Assembly: GCA_025455725.1 (NCBI GenBank)
Contig: JALOLY010000015.1
Span: 1 to 18,328, forward strand
DNA from: Amoebophilaceae bacterium
Lineage (GTDB): Bacteria > Bacteroidota > Bacteroidia > Cytophagales > Amoebophilaceae
Length of the DNA: 18,328 nt
Direction of reading: 5' to 3'
Positions 1 to 8,080 of the stretch are shown piece by piece. The notes below the pieces were generated by a model. The model was not told the DNA's origin. It saw only the letters and a list, made by a program, of their open reading frames with translations, and did no database searches. The translations under genes were made by a program, and so were the position numbers. The first letter of the stretch is position 1; each line of letters opens with the position of its first letter.

Positions 1-309
1 CGGCTTGACCCTGACATGAAGTTTTTGAAAAACATGCCGATGATAAATTGTCACCTTGAAGTGTGTGTGGACAAATCGTTTATCCGCTTTAAGGTCCAAC
101 ATGTACTTTTGGCAGGCTGCTGCAGGTCCAGAAATAGTTCCGTTAATGCCCTCTGAAGCGATGATGATACGCCCTCTTAGACCATTCTCTACGCAATAAT
201 GATGGTGTTTTTTTCTGAACTCCTCTGGTTCTTCGATGGGTGAGTAACAGTAATAGAGTAATATGTTGTAAGTCTGTTGCATGGCTTCTAGAAAATTATT
301 GTGATACAT
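1..309 (-). CDS. trhO: tRNA uridine(34) hydroxylase TrhO (YceA/rhodanese family), N-terminal part
   Basis: The reading frame starts with ATG at 309 and runs open off the left edge, giving the first 103 residues. They include YNILLYYCYSPIEEPEEF, GLRGRIIIASEGINGTISG and FQKLHVRVKP, which match the N-terminal acylphosphatase-like domain of the TrhO family; the EGINGT block and the KLHVRV block are diagnostic. The family hydroxylates uridine 34 of certain tRNAs to 5-hydroxyuridine in the cytoplasm. The rhodanese domain with the catalytic cysteine lies beyond the window, so activity cannot be judged. A second ATG at codon 10 (MQQTYNILLYY) fits the usual family start better; neither has a strong ribosome binding site. 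It lies 35 bases downstream of the metallo-hydrolase gene on the same strand and may be co-transcribed with it. Confidence 0.88.
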   Translation of the reverse strand, partial: MYHNNFLEAMQQTYNILLYYCYSPIEEPEEFRKKHHHYCVENGLRGRIIIASEGINGTISGPAAACQKYMLDLKADKRFVHTHFKVTIYHRHVFQKLHVRVKP

Positions 310-344
310 TTTCTCTTCGAATGGTGGCTGGTGCCGTACGAGCA

Positions 345-1385
345 CTAATATAGCCTTTCCAGCGGTCTCGTTTCACCGAGCTTCATGAGCCAAATAGCGC
401 TTGACTCAATATTCTGAGCTTGTGCCGCTTCTTTGAACCTTTTGATGGGTTCGTCCAGGGGCTCGTCGGATAAATTAAGCGTACCCCAGTGCATCCCAAT
501 CATATTTTTTGCATTGACATCCTGCGCAATTTGTATTGCTTGTTCTGGATTTGCATGATACTGCGCTAGTAACTTTTGAGGCGCGTAGGCACCAATTCCG
601 ACGATAGCCAGATCACAGTTACCCAAATTTGATTTGATCTCTTTAAAAATTTGGGGGTGATAGGCAGTATCCCCCGAAAAGTAAATGTCGAAAGCTTTTG
701 ATTTGATACCAAAACTACACCATAGTGTCTTGTTTTTATCGAACAAAGACCTCCCCGAGTTGTGTATGGCGGGCAAGCAAAGGAAGACTAGCGCCTGATG
801 GTTGGCTTCTTCATACCACTGCATCTCTTGCACTTCTGTAAAACCGCATTGCTTGAAATACGTAGCCAATCCTAACGGACAAAAGACTTGTACTTTGGCA
901 CCAAATTTCTCTCTAATGCGTTTCAAGCTTTTAATGTCTAGATGGTCATAGTGGTTATGACTGCAAACAATGACGTCTAGCTGAGGGAGGTCTTCTATGT
1001 TGATAGTGAGAGGAATGTATCTTTTTGGTCCGAAGCCCAATCTTCCAGCTGTATCAGCAAAAAAGGGGTCTGTTAGGATACAAGTTTGGCCTACCTTTAT
1101 GAAGAAAGTAGCGTGGCCGATCCAAGTGATAGAATCCGCTTGATGCCACTGAAGAAGTCCCCTCAGCGCATCGTCTCTGTTAAGGGCATATTCCCGCAAT
1201 ACGTCCTTCTCGCTACTCCCGAACCCAACAATTCTCCTTGTAAGGAACAAAATCCAGTCCACGGGCGAATTTTTGATAACTGTAGAACCTACTGGATTTT
1301 TGAAATCGTACGTTCCTGTGTAAGTACGCATGTGTATGCAAGCACTTGTAATGAGTAAGGACGCAAAGATTAAGTATTTAAACAT
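345..1385 (-). CDS. MBL-fold metal-dependent hydrolase, NAPE-PLD/UlaG-like, probable lipoprotein or exported
   Basis: A complete 346-residue protein of the metallo-beta-lactamase fold. The metal-binding motif HNHYDH is at residues 143-148, further expected ligands are H208 (AIHNSGR), D239 (FSGDTAYHP) and H299 (IGMHWGT). The blocks GDTAYHPQIFKEI, IGAYAPQ and MHWGTLNLSDEPLDEP match the family that includes N-acyl-phosphatidylethanolamine phospholipase D and bacterial UlaG-like hydrolases. The N-terminus (MFKYLIFASLLITSAC) is hydrophobic and ends in a cysteine at 16, a weak lipobox because residue -3 is Thr instead of Leu, so a lipoprotein or a plain signal peptide are both possible. The substrate cannot be told from sequence; phospholipase D-like activity on membrane lipids is a family-based possibility. 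It sits between the neuD-like gene (47 bases upstream) and trhO. Confidence 0.85.
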   Translation of the reverse strand: MFKYLIFASLLITSACIHMRTYTGTYDFKNPVGSTVIKNSPVDWILFLTRRIVGFGSSEKDVLREYALNRDDALRGLLQWHQADSITWIGHATFFIKVGQTCILTDPFFADTAGRLGFGPKRYIPLTINIEDLPQLDVIVCSHNHYDHLDIKSLKRIREKFGAKVQVFCPLGLATYFKQCGFTEVQEMQWYEEANHQALVFLCLPAIHNSGRSLFDKNKTLWCSFGIKSKAFDIYFSGDTAYHPQIFKEIKSNLGNCDLAIVGIGAYAPQKLLAQYHANPEQAIQIAQDVNAKNMIGMHWGTLNLSDEPLDEPIKRFKEAAQAQNIESSAIWLMKLGETRPLERLY

Positions 1386-1432
1386 AACGGACCTAGTATG
1401 GTTTAGGCATACACTTCGCTAGGCGTATGAAC

Positions 1433-2074
1433 TCATTTGCGTTCTGTAGGTACTGCTGGATTGCCCAGTACGGTTGTTCCTGCCTCAACGTTTGTCAGTA
1501 CCACTGCGCCCGCCCCAATGCTTGCTGCTTTTCCTACTATCACGCCTGCAACAATGGTAGCACCTGCACCGACGAAGACACTGTTATCGAGTTGGGCCCC
1601 TGCACCTATTGTGCTGCCGGCGCCTATCTGCACAAATTCTTTAATCACCGCATCATGCTCAACGGTTACTCGGGTATGAAGGGTGCAATGACTATCGAGC
1701 GAGGCGCCAGCACCTAAGCTAACACCGGTATTGATGAGGTTGCCATAACCGAGCACTGCTGATGTAGCAATGATGGCTGAAGGGTGAATGGCATTAACGG
1801 GCACAGTTTTGTTACGCTTATGAAGCATGGTTACTAAGCGTTGCCGCTTGGCCTGTTGCTCCACCGCGACAAATACATCACACTGTTCTCCGATAAGATC
1901 CAGGTACTGCTCCTCCGCTGTGTTGCCCAGTACAGGGACGCCGTCTATTATTTGACCCTGAAGTGCATGATCATCGTCTAAAAAGCCATACACGACGATA
2001 TTGTTCTTTTGAAAAATCTCTAGAACAACCTTACCTAAGCCATATGCGCCAAAAATGATAACCGGATCTCCCAT
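1433..2074 (-). CDS. NeuD/PglD-family sugar O-/N-acetyltransferase (hexapeptide repeat)
   Basis: A 213-residue protein with two parts. Residues 1-90 form a small nucleotide-sugar-binding domain with a glycine-rich start (IIFGAYGLGK) and GFLDDD, as in PglD_N. Residues 95-210 form a left-handed beta-helix of hexapeptide repeats (IGAGSTIGAGAQL, VGAGATIVAG, IGAGAVV) closed by VLGNPAVP. The conserved histidine of VEHD (H140) matches the catalytic base of PglD. The family acetylates sialic acids or UDP-amino-sugars using acetyl-CoA in making surface glycans. No sialic acid or glycan genes lie next to it here, so the acceptor is unknown. It is the first gene of a minus-strand cluster with the metallo-hydrolase and trhO. 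Length and repeats look intact. Confidence 0.87.
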   Translation of the reverse strand: MGDPVIIFGAYGLGKVVLEIFQKNNIVVYGFLDDDHALQGQIIDGVPVLGNTAEEQYLDLIGEQCDVFVAVEQQAKRQRLVTMLHKRNKTVPVNAIHPSAIIATSAVLGYGNLINTGVSLGAGASLDSHCTLHTRVTVEHDAVIKEFVQIGAGSTIGAGAQLDNSVFVGAGATIVAGVIVGKAASIGAGAVVLTNVEAGTTVLGNPAVPTERK

Positions 2075-2109
2075 GCTACTTGATTAAGGTTTCGAATTTA
2101 CTGGGATAG

Positions 2110-2242
2110 GCGTACACTAACAAGCTGAGGGACAGCATCAAGTATTGATCTTATCCGTCTCTTTTTGAAGCAAGGGATACTGTATCATTTAGCTAGCAAC
2201 ACTAGACTTATGTGTTTCTCTGGCCTACTTGATAGTGTACGC
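2110..2242. repeat. 133-base structure bounded by 15-base inverted repeats
   Basis: The left arm GCGTACACTAACAAG (2110-2124) and right arm CTTGATAGTGTACGC (2228-2242) are reverse complements at 14 of 15 positions, the outer 10 being perfect. The 103 bases between them have no coding sense that I can see. It could be a small non-autonomous transposon-like element, a remnant of insertion-sequence ends, or simply a long hairpin in the spacer. I found no clear target-site duplication and no second full copy in this window. Confidence 0.5.
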
Positions 2243-2248
2243 TTGCTT

Positions 2249-2268
2249 TTCACCTACTGGGTGGTGAA
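2249..2268. repeat. Short hairpin TTCACC / GGTGAA
   Basis: TTCACC (2249-2254) and GGTGAA (2263-2268) form a perfect 6-base stem around an 8-base loop, about 100 bases upstream of the exporter permease start. No T-run follows, so it is not an ordinary intrinsic terminator. It could be an operator or chance. Confidence 0.3.
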
Positions 2269-2368
2269 TAGACATCCTGAAAAAATTATTAGCTTGTAGA
2301 ACCTAGTATTACGGTAGATGCTAGTGTTAACGTTGATTTAGTATATCTCTAAAGCTCTTGTGATTACT

Positions 2369-3598
2369 ATGTCTGCTCTCTACTACGTAGAAGAAGTTTA
2401 CCAGAACCTTCGACAACATAAGCTCAGGAGTGTGCTAACCGGATTTGGGGTTGCGTGGGGTATCTTTATTCTGGTCATTTTGCTAGGTGCAGGAGAAGGA
2501 TTCTACCATGGTACGTTCCGCAAATTCGCAGGATACGCCAAAAACAGTGTTTGGTTTTGGGGTGGGCAACGTGTTTCAGGACATCGTGTGTTGTTTTCAG
2601 CACCATTACTGGATAAAATGCAACACAAGATAGAAGGCATTCAGTACGCTACGCTAGTAGCTAGGCCATATGGGCCGGTGTTAGTGAGCTATTTGGAGGA
2701 GGAATATAACCAAGCAGCTGTACAAGGTGTAGGTGCTAGTTATGCTCAAGTGAGTCAATTGGTGTTACAAAGGGGCCGGTTTTTGAGTGAGCGCGATGAA
2801 ACCAATGCCAGGCTAGTGTGTGTTGTTGGGTATGATATACAGCGCATTCTCTTCAAGAAAAAAGATCCCATAGGCCAATTTTTGAGTGTGGGTGGCATGT
2901 ACTTTCAGGTAGTAGGCACTCTAGCTAAAGACGCTGCCACTAATCGTCGAGAGCAGAAATCTGTCTTTATACCGTTTCACACTTTTTGTGAGACGTTTAA
3001 TCAGAGTGCCGAATGTGATGAATTCAGGCTGGCGCTTTATCCGGGTGCCATGGCCCAGACCATAGAGCAAGAAGTGCGCGCTTATCTGGCACGGCAGCTT
3101 CGTTTTGAGCAGTCGAATGAAAAAGCACTTTATGCCTTTAATTTTGGGAAGGAAACCGAAAAATTCAACGCGCTTTTTCATGGCATTCGCTTGTTTCTTT
3201 GGGCTGTTGGTGTGTGTTTGTTACTCAGTGGTGTGGTGGGTGTCGGCAATATGATGCTAGTACAGGTCAAAGATAGAACGCAAGAAATCGGCATTAGGAG
3301 AGTATTGGGAGCTAGCGCCAGAGAAATTCTGGTCATGATTTTATCGGAATCAATTTTCATTAGCTTGACTGCGGGTATTGTAGGGATGGTGGCGGGTGTG
3401 GGGGCTATTTATTTATTGAACAGGGTACTAGACTATATGGATCCAACTCAGAGTTTACTCATGGCACACCTAGTGTTTAAGTTGTCCTCAGCCGTAGTAG
3501 CCTTACTGCTCTTGATTATTGCAGGTGCTGTTGCTGGGATCATGCCCGCCAAAAGAGCGATCAATATATTGCCCATCAACGCACTAAATACAGAATAA
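2369..3598 (+). CDS. MacB/FtsX-type ABC transporter permease
   Basis: About 409 residues starting at ATG 2369 (a GTG three codons earlier at 2360 is also in frame; neither has a clear ribosome binding site, and the MacB family usually begins just before the first membrane helix as the ATG does). The order is: helix 1 (about residues 27-43), a long extracytoplasmic MacB_PCD domain (about 45-270), then three helices in the C-terminal FtsX domain (about 275-300, 322-348, 373-392). The blocks VKDRTQEIGIRRVLGASARE and GIMPAKRAINILPINAL are hallmarks of the MacB/LolC superfamily. It has no ATPase domain, so it must work with the ATPase encoded two genes on. It is first of three genes in one direction with only a 4-base gap before the adaptor. 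The likely role is efflux or lipoprotein/peptide extrusion across the envelope; the substrate is unknown. Confidence 0.88.
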   Translation: MSALYYVEEVYQNLRQHKLRSVLTGFGVAWGIFILVILLGAGEGFYHGTFRKFAGYAKNSVWFWGGQRVSGHRVLFSAPLLDKMQHKIEGIQYATLVARPYGPVLVSYLEEEYNQAAVQGVGASYAQVSQLVLQRGRFLSERDETNARLVCVVGYDIQRILFKKKDPIGQFLSVGGMYFQVVGTLAKDAATNRREQKSVFIPFHTFCETFNQSAECDEFRLALYPGAMAQTIEQEVRAYLARQLRFEQSNEKALYAFNFGKETEKFNALFHGIRLFLWAVGVCLLLSGVVGVGNMMLVQVKDRTQEIGIRRVLGASAREILVMILSESIFISLTAGIVGMVAGVGAIYLLNRVLDYMDPTQSLLMAHLVFKLSSAVVALLLLIIAGAVAGIMPAKRAINILPINALNTE

Positions 3599-3602
3599 CA
3601 CT

Positions 3603-4748
3603 ATGCGCCGTAGCACCAAAATACTTATCGGAGTTTTCCTATTAGTGAGTGGCACAGGTATAGCTGCTTGGTTGCTGCAAGCTAGTAAGCGGTCAGGGCT
3701 ATCCGCTGCTATCAAAACCGCAGTACCTGTTAGGACGGATATTGTCGATAAAAGAGTTATCTCAGGCAATATAATGCCTTGCAAAGAGGTTGTACTCACC
3801 ACTGAGGTATCGGGTACGATCGACAAGCTTTTCGTCTCAATAGGAGATCGGGTAAGCAAAGGACAGGCAATCGCACGCGTTAAGGTACTCCCTAAATCCA
3901 GTGATATCGAAAGAGCTAAAAAGGAGCTACACATTGCCCAAATCACACAGAAAGAAGCGAAAGAAAAATATCGAAGAAGCAAACAGTTGTTTGAGAAACA
4001 GTTGTTGTCTCCAGAGCAATATGAAGCAGCTGTTAGAGCCTGGGAGGTAGCATTTGCAGAAGCTGATTATGCTCAAAAGGCACTTGATTTTGTGCTCGAA
4101 GGTTACATTAGGGGTGCCCAAGGCGCCTCTAATGTGATTAAATCTACTATAACAGGTGTCGTGTCAGAGCTGCCCTATCAAGAAGGTAGTGCAGTGGTAG
4201 AGCGTGCTAACTTTAAGGAAGGAAGTCCTATTGCTACTATCGCCGACACGAGTGTCATACTTTTTCAGGGAAAAGTAGGGGAGATGGATGTGGTCCATTT
4301 GTATCAAGGCATGCAATTTGAAGTGTCTTTGATGGCGATGAAGGGGAAAAAATTCCCAACAACCTTGACGAAGATTTCACCTAAAGCGCTAGGATCTAGG
4401 GGTGAGGGAAGTATAAAGTTTGCCGTTGAGGGTACCGTACAATTGGATCATCAGGACAGAGCAAATATCAGGGCTGGTTACACAGCCACGGCAGACATCA
4501 TCCTTGCCAAGGTGTCCAACGTGCTTGCTGTTGAAGAGGCGTGGGTGCATCAAGAAAATGTAAGCGTGCAGGTGCCTATGACTTCAGAAGTGGCCCAAGG
4601 AGATAGTACCTTTTTCGTGTGGGCACACGAGAATAATAAGAAAGTAAAAAAATATGTTGAGCTAGGTACCTCCGACGGTATCTATGTAGAGGTCAAAAAG
4701 GGATTAACGGCCAACGATAAGATAATTACTGTAGATGATTCGTATTGA
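3603..4748 (+). CDS. Periplasmic adaptor (membrane-fusion protein), MacA/HlyD-like
   Basis: A 381-residue protein with one N-terminal membrane anchor (ILIGVFLLVSGTGIAAWLL, residues 8-26). A split lipoyl/barrel-sandwich domain follows (VVLTTEVSGTIDKLFVSIGD, residues 63-82, then STITGVVSELPYQEGSAV at 181-198), divided by a coiled-coil hairpin rich in Lys, Glu and Ala (about 100-165). Next come a beta-barrel (about 215-300) and a membrane-proximal domain to the end. This is the layout of RND/MacA adaptors that link an inner-membrane pump to an outer-membrane channel. It starts 4 bases after the permease stop, and its last 14 bases overlap the start of the ATPase gene, which argues for translational coupling. 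The hairpin is rather short compared with proteobacterial MacA. No TolC-like gene is in the window, so the outer partner must be encoded elsewhere. Confidence 0.87.
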   Translation: MRRSTKILIGVFLLVSGTGIAAWLLQASKRSGLSAAIKTAVPVRTDIVDKRVISGNIMPCKEVVLTTEVSGTIDKLFVSIGDRVSKGQAIARVKVLPKSSDIERAKKELHIAQITQKEAKEKYRRSKQLFEKQLLSPEQYEAAVRAWEVAFAEADYAQKALDFVLEGYIRGAQGASNVIKSTITGVVSELPYQEGSAVVERANFKEGSPIATIADTSVILFQGKVGEMDVVHLYQGMQFEVSLMAMKGKKFPTTLTKISPKALGSRGEGSIKFAVEGTVQLDHQDRANIRAGYTATADIILAKVSNVLAVEEAWVHQENVSVQVPMTSEVAQGDSTFFVWAHENNKKVKKYVELGTSDGIYVEVKKGLTANDKIITVDDSY

Positions 4749-5397
4749 GCACCTTTCTAAGTACTATCGGCTTGGAGATAGGCAAATACAAGTTCTCAAG
4801 CATATCAACCTGCACGTACAGCCGGGGGAGTTGGTAGCACTCATGGGGCAGTCTGGAGCTGGTAAGTCAACGTTGTTAAACATCATAGGTATTCTAGACA
4901 CCTATAATGAGGGTAGCTATTACCTACAAAATAATTTGATTCAGGGGTCTACAGAAAGAGAAAATGCACAACACAGAAACCAACTCATCGGTTTTGTCTT
5001 CCAGCGCTTCTACCTTATTCCCTCCAAAACAGCGCTTTACAACGTAGCACTTCCATTGTACTATCGGGGTGTCAGTAAGCAGAAGCGGCTTGAAAAAGCG
5101 CTGATCATGCTCGAACGTGTAGGATTACAAGACTATCAAACACACCTTCCTAACGAGCTTTCAGGAGGTCAACAGCAACGTGTGGCCATTGCTAGGGCGT
5201 TGATTACAGATCCTCCTTTGATTCTGGCCGATGAACCCACGGGCGCTTTAGACAGTCAAACATCCCGAGAAATTATGCTACTACTCAAAGATTTACATCA
5301 AGCAGGCAAGACCATTGTCGTGGTGACGCACGATGCTGAAGTAACGGCACTTTGTAGTAGAACCGTAGTCATGCGAGATGGACGTATTCTTGAATGA
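4735..5397 (+). CDS. ABC transporter ATPase, MacB/LolD subfamily
   Basis: A 220-residue nucleotide-binding protein with every expected motif: Walker A GQSGAGKST (38-46), Q-loop in FVFQRF (Q90), signature LSGGQQQRVAIARAL (142-156), Walker B LILADEPTGALD (162-173) and the switch histidine in VVTHD (H199). FVFQRFYLIPSKTALYNV is the form seen in MacB/LolD-type ATPases. Its start overlaps the adaptor gene by 14 bases, the third gene of the permease-adaptor-ATPase operon. It should dimerise in the cytoplasm and drive the FtsX-type permease. No key residue is missing. No terminator is obvious after the stop, though a small hairpin lies about 40 bases downstream. Confidence 0.92.
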   Translation: MIRIEHLSKYYRLGDRQIQVLKHINLHVQPGELVALMGQSGAGKSTLLNIIGILDTYNEGSYYLQNNLIQGSTERENAQHRNQLIGFVFQRFYLIPSKTALYNVALPLYYRGVSKQKRLEKALIMLERVGLQDYQTHLPNELSGGQQQRVAIARALITDPPLILADEPTGALDSQTSREIMLLLKDLHQAGKTIVVVTHDAEVTALCSRTVVMRDGRILE

Positions 5398-5815
5398 TGG
5401 ACTTCAAGTTCTTTGCTTGATGTAATCCTTACTGATGCCACTAGCAATGGCATTACTGTGCTTCTCTCCCCAATTATAGTGCTTGGGTTCTCTACGCTGC
5501 AGCTTCGATTTTTGGTCGACGCCATTGTCCTAAACTGCTGATCACCTTATTTCAAGCAACGTGAGCTTTTTAGGGGATGCTTCTTTGCAGTATTGCTGGG
5601 TTTGAGAGACTCCTTTGAGTTTCTATTACTTCAACAATTTTGCCGGCTAAAACTAGACCTATGGGTCCTATTAGTATCTTTGGTTATGCTAATAAACCGG
5701 CTGCTAGTGTTATCTGCTTTGAGCACGAGCGCAAATATATTGGCATGCACACTAGAGTATTATCTCCATAAACAGTCGATAGATCTACAGAGCTTTTAAA
5801 ATATTTACTGTGAAT
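5398..5815. other. Intergenic spacer without a recognised gene
   Basis: About 418 bases between the exporter ATPase and the amidohydrolase. It holds a hairpin (5435-5453) and a 68-codon open frame (5593-5799) that translates to a leucine-rich string with no recognised family and no start signal; I do not consider it a gene. The promoter of the amidohydrolase should lie here but I cannot identify it. Confidence 0.5.
5435..5453. repeat. Hairpin ATGCCA / TGGCAT downstream of exporter operon
   Basis: ATGCCA (5435-5440) and TGGCAT (5448-5453) form a perfect 6-base stem with a 7-base loop, about 40 bases after the ATPase stop codon. It is followed by TACTGTG and not by a T-run, so it is at best a weak or factor-aided terminator. 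Confidence 0.3.
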
Positions 5816-7033
5816 ATGTACGACCATCTCAAAGATACAATAAAGGGGATGGCAAAGGCGCAGCATGCTACACTCATTAATATCAGGAGGCACCTCCACA
5901 TGCATCCGGAACTTTCTTTCCATGAGTTTAAGACGGCCAAGTTCATCGCCCAAACTCTGAACGCACACAATATTGATTGTCAAGAGGGAGTTGCTAAGAC
6001 AGGCTTGGTAGCTCTGATTAAAGGAAGAAATCCAGATAAAGCCACGGTAGCATTGAGAGCAGACATAGATGCACTGCCCATTGATGAGGCCAATAACGTA
6101 CCCTACAAGTCACAAAACGTAGGGGTGATGCATGCGTGTGGCCACGATGTGCACACTGCTTCTCTGATTGGGGTTGCGCAGCTATTGGAGGGTCTTAAGG
6201 AAGCATTTGAAGGAACAGTTAAGCTCATTTTTCAACCAGCAGAAGAAAAAAATCCAGGGGGAGCCCTCTCCATGATTCAAGAAGGCGTACTGGAGTGTCC
6301 TAGGCCTATGAGTATCATGGGACAGCATGTAGATCCTAGTATTCCTGTGGGTCAGGTGGGTTTTGTGCAAGGTACCATGCTGGGCAGTTCAGATGAGATT
6401 TACATGACTGTCAAGGGAAAAGAAGGGCATGCTGCTTCTCCGCAACATGCTGTAGACCCCATCCTCATTGCCTCCCATATTATTGTGGCACTACAGCAGC
6501 TCGTTAGCAGATCCTGCAATCCTACGGTTCCCTCTGTGCTTTCCCTCTGTCAAATAAGTGCTGGTGCAACCACCAACTTTATTCCAGAAACAGTAAAAAT
6601 AGCCGGTACATTCCGTACTGTAGATGAACGATGGCGTGAAGAAGCACATCAGAAGATGATCAAGATAGCTTGCGGAGTAGCTGATGCGATGGGAGGTCGC
6701 TGCGAACTAGAGATTAACCGAGGCTATCCTTGCCTAAGCAACGACTCAGCATTGACGCAAAGAAATATAGAAGCCGCAAGAGCCTTTTTAGGCACTGCCC
6801 AAGTAGTCGATGTTGAACTGCGTATGTGGGCCGAAGATTTTGCATACTATGCTCAAAAGGTACCTGCTTGTTTTTATTACCTTGGTGTGCGAAATAATGA
6901 ACAGGGCGTGAACGCTCACATACACACCCCTACCTTTAATGTGGACGAAGCAGCCCTAGAATTAGGCTCAGGACTCATGGCGTGGTTGGCATTAAAGGAA
7001 TTGGGGGTGCGTAGACGTATTAGCAACCAGTAG
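5816..7033 (+). CDS. M20-family (M20D) amidohydrolase / N-acyl-amino-acid hydrolase
   Basis: About 405 residues from ATG 5816 (a GTG two codons earlier at 5810 is in frame). Counting from the GTG, the metal-binding residues of the family are present: C110, H112 in HACGHDVHTAS, the glutamate pair in FQPAEE (145-146), H173 in GQHVDP, and H372 near the end in AHIHTPTFNVDE. The N-terminal block RRHLHMHPELSFHE and the substrate-side domain (VKGKEGHAASPQHAVDPI, about 201-218) are typical of hippurate hydrolase, IAA-amino-acid hydrolase and related aminoacylases. These enzymes release amino acids from N-acyl conjugates using two metal ions. The physiological substrate cannot be predicted. The protein is full length. 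It stands alone, with spacers of over 400 bases on the left and about 1 kb on the right. A DapE or acetyl-DAP deacetylase role is less likely, because the motif spacing follows the M20D type. Confidence 0.88.
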   Translation: MYDHLKDTIKGMAKAQHATLINIRRHLHMHPELSFHEFKTAKFIAQTLNAHNIDCQEGVAKTGLVALIKGRNPDKATVALRADIDALPIDEANNVPYKSQNVGVMHACGHDVHTASLIGVAQLLEGLKEAFEGTVKLIFQPAEEKNPGGALSMIQEGVLECPRPMSIMGQHVDPSIPVGQVGFVQGTMLGSSDEIYMTVKGKEGHAASPQHAVDPILIASHIIVALQQLVSRSCNPTVPSVLSLCQISAGATTNFIPETVKIAGTFRTVDERWREEAHQKMIKIACGVADAMGGRCELEINRGYPCLSNDSALTQRNIEAARAFLGTAQVVDVELRMWAEDFAYYAQKVPACFYYLGVRNNEQGVNAHIHTPTFNVDEAALELGSGLMAWLALKELGVRRRISNQ

Positions 7034-8080
7034 GGCTAAAATTTTATACAAGTAATGAGTGCGCAGGAAGCAATCTGGTTGGCCGGGCGTGCCTGTAACA
7101 GCGATCGAACGAGTACGAAACTACGTATATATCGTTGAAAATTAGACACCTAGGAGCTGCTTCACCAGATGCTTAGGGATAATTCGAAGTGTACTCACAC
7201 CTACAAGAATTTCCCTCATTCTCTAATCTCAACTTAGTGCAGGGTGATTTCCTGGTGGGTGGCACCCCTCCTGAGTGATTTCAACGAGCTAGGTATGGGT
7301 TAAAATGCCAAGAAACTGTATGGTTCATATTTGATTGTAATCGCTTTCGATTTAACTCGCGGGCTGACTATTTTGCCCGTTGGTACGACTACTGCGGTTC
7401 TTTGTCTCACCATTGAATCCGAAAATCTTCTGACACTCGTTGCCTGTTTATCAGCTTTTATCTGACAGGCTTAAAGGTAGAGATGGAGCTGGCTTCTTGG
7501 CTGTTGTGCAGATCATCCTGCATTACAGATAGTATGAAGTGATGATGTCAGTCCCCCCGCTCCATGACACGGCAAAGGATGTCCATATACTGATAAGAAG
7601 CATAAAAAACCGCTCTGCACTAAGAGGCTGCCGGCATAGTAGACAGGGTGACTGAATATGAAAAGTAAAAAAGTTGTGTAGGATCAAACTCTTTATAGAG
7701 AAGAATAGCCTGATACTGTTAGCATCGGGAGTCGATCAATTTATGTATGTAAAACCAAGCGATAGGCTGTATGACTACCCAGACCAAGAGTTCACAGAGA
7801 TAAAGCGCAGTACGGCTGAGGAGATGCTACTTCTTTTCGTGTCTATCGCCAACAAGTATTCGGGGTCTGTATAAAATGGTTAAAAACCTTTAAGAGGGTA
7901 GCGTAGCCGTTTTAATCAGCAAACAAAACAGTATGTCGCCTTTTTACTAGTGGCTGTAGTATTGATCCACTGGCTACGATTGTTTTTGACCTCACTACAA
8001 ACGCAATTGCTGGATAGTTACACGCTCTTCTTGGCTTAAAATACGTAAATTGCGCCCTGCCCACTACCAAAAAAACAAGT
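7034..8080. other. 1-kb spacer without a recognised gene; possibly decayed sequence
   Basis: All frames are broken by frequent stops. I read fragments with protein-like composition but no family I can name. On the minus strand an open stretch of about 50 codons covers roughly 7315-7470. On the plus strand there is an open frame at 7674-7874 (TTG start; internal ATG at 7743). A weak hairpin CGGGC/GCCCG is at 7360-7379. The stretch could be a decayed gene or insertion sequence plus the gyrA promoter region. No tRNA or rRNA was seen. Confidence 0.45.

Larger units (their letters stand above)
2075..2368. other. Divergent intergenic spacer
   Basis: This 294-base stretch separates the minus-strand neuD-like gene from the plus-strand exporter operon, so promoters for both should lie here, but I cannot point to a clear Bacteroidota-type promoter (TTG plus TAnnTTTG). 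It contains a 15-base inverted repeat (2110-2124 with 2228-2242) and a hairpin (2249-2268), both listed separately. No tRNA or coding stretch was recognised. Confidence 0.6.

Noticed and set aside
1437..1717. Plus-strand open frames opposite the neuD-like gene
   Set aside because: They are antisense shadows of the hexapeptide-repeat coding sequence, whose regular repeats keep other frames open.
2085..2105. TTTCGAATT resembling a tRNA T-loop
   Set aside because: The flanking bases cannot form the 5-base T-stem and no acceptor or anticodon arm is present.
5593..5799. Open frame of 68 codons, leucine-rich, upstream of the amidohydrolase
   Set aside because: Composition looks like translated non-coding DNA and no motif or start signal supports it.
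7360..7379. CGGGC/GCCCG hairpin as a terminator
   Set aside because: It is over 300 bases past the amidohydrolase stop, has a short stem and no T-run after it.
7674..7874. Open frame of 66 codons (TTG start; 44 codons from the internal ATG at 7743) upstream of gyrA
   Set aside because: No ribosome binding site, no recognised family, and it lies in a spacer with many broken frames. Kept only as a note in the spacer entry.
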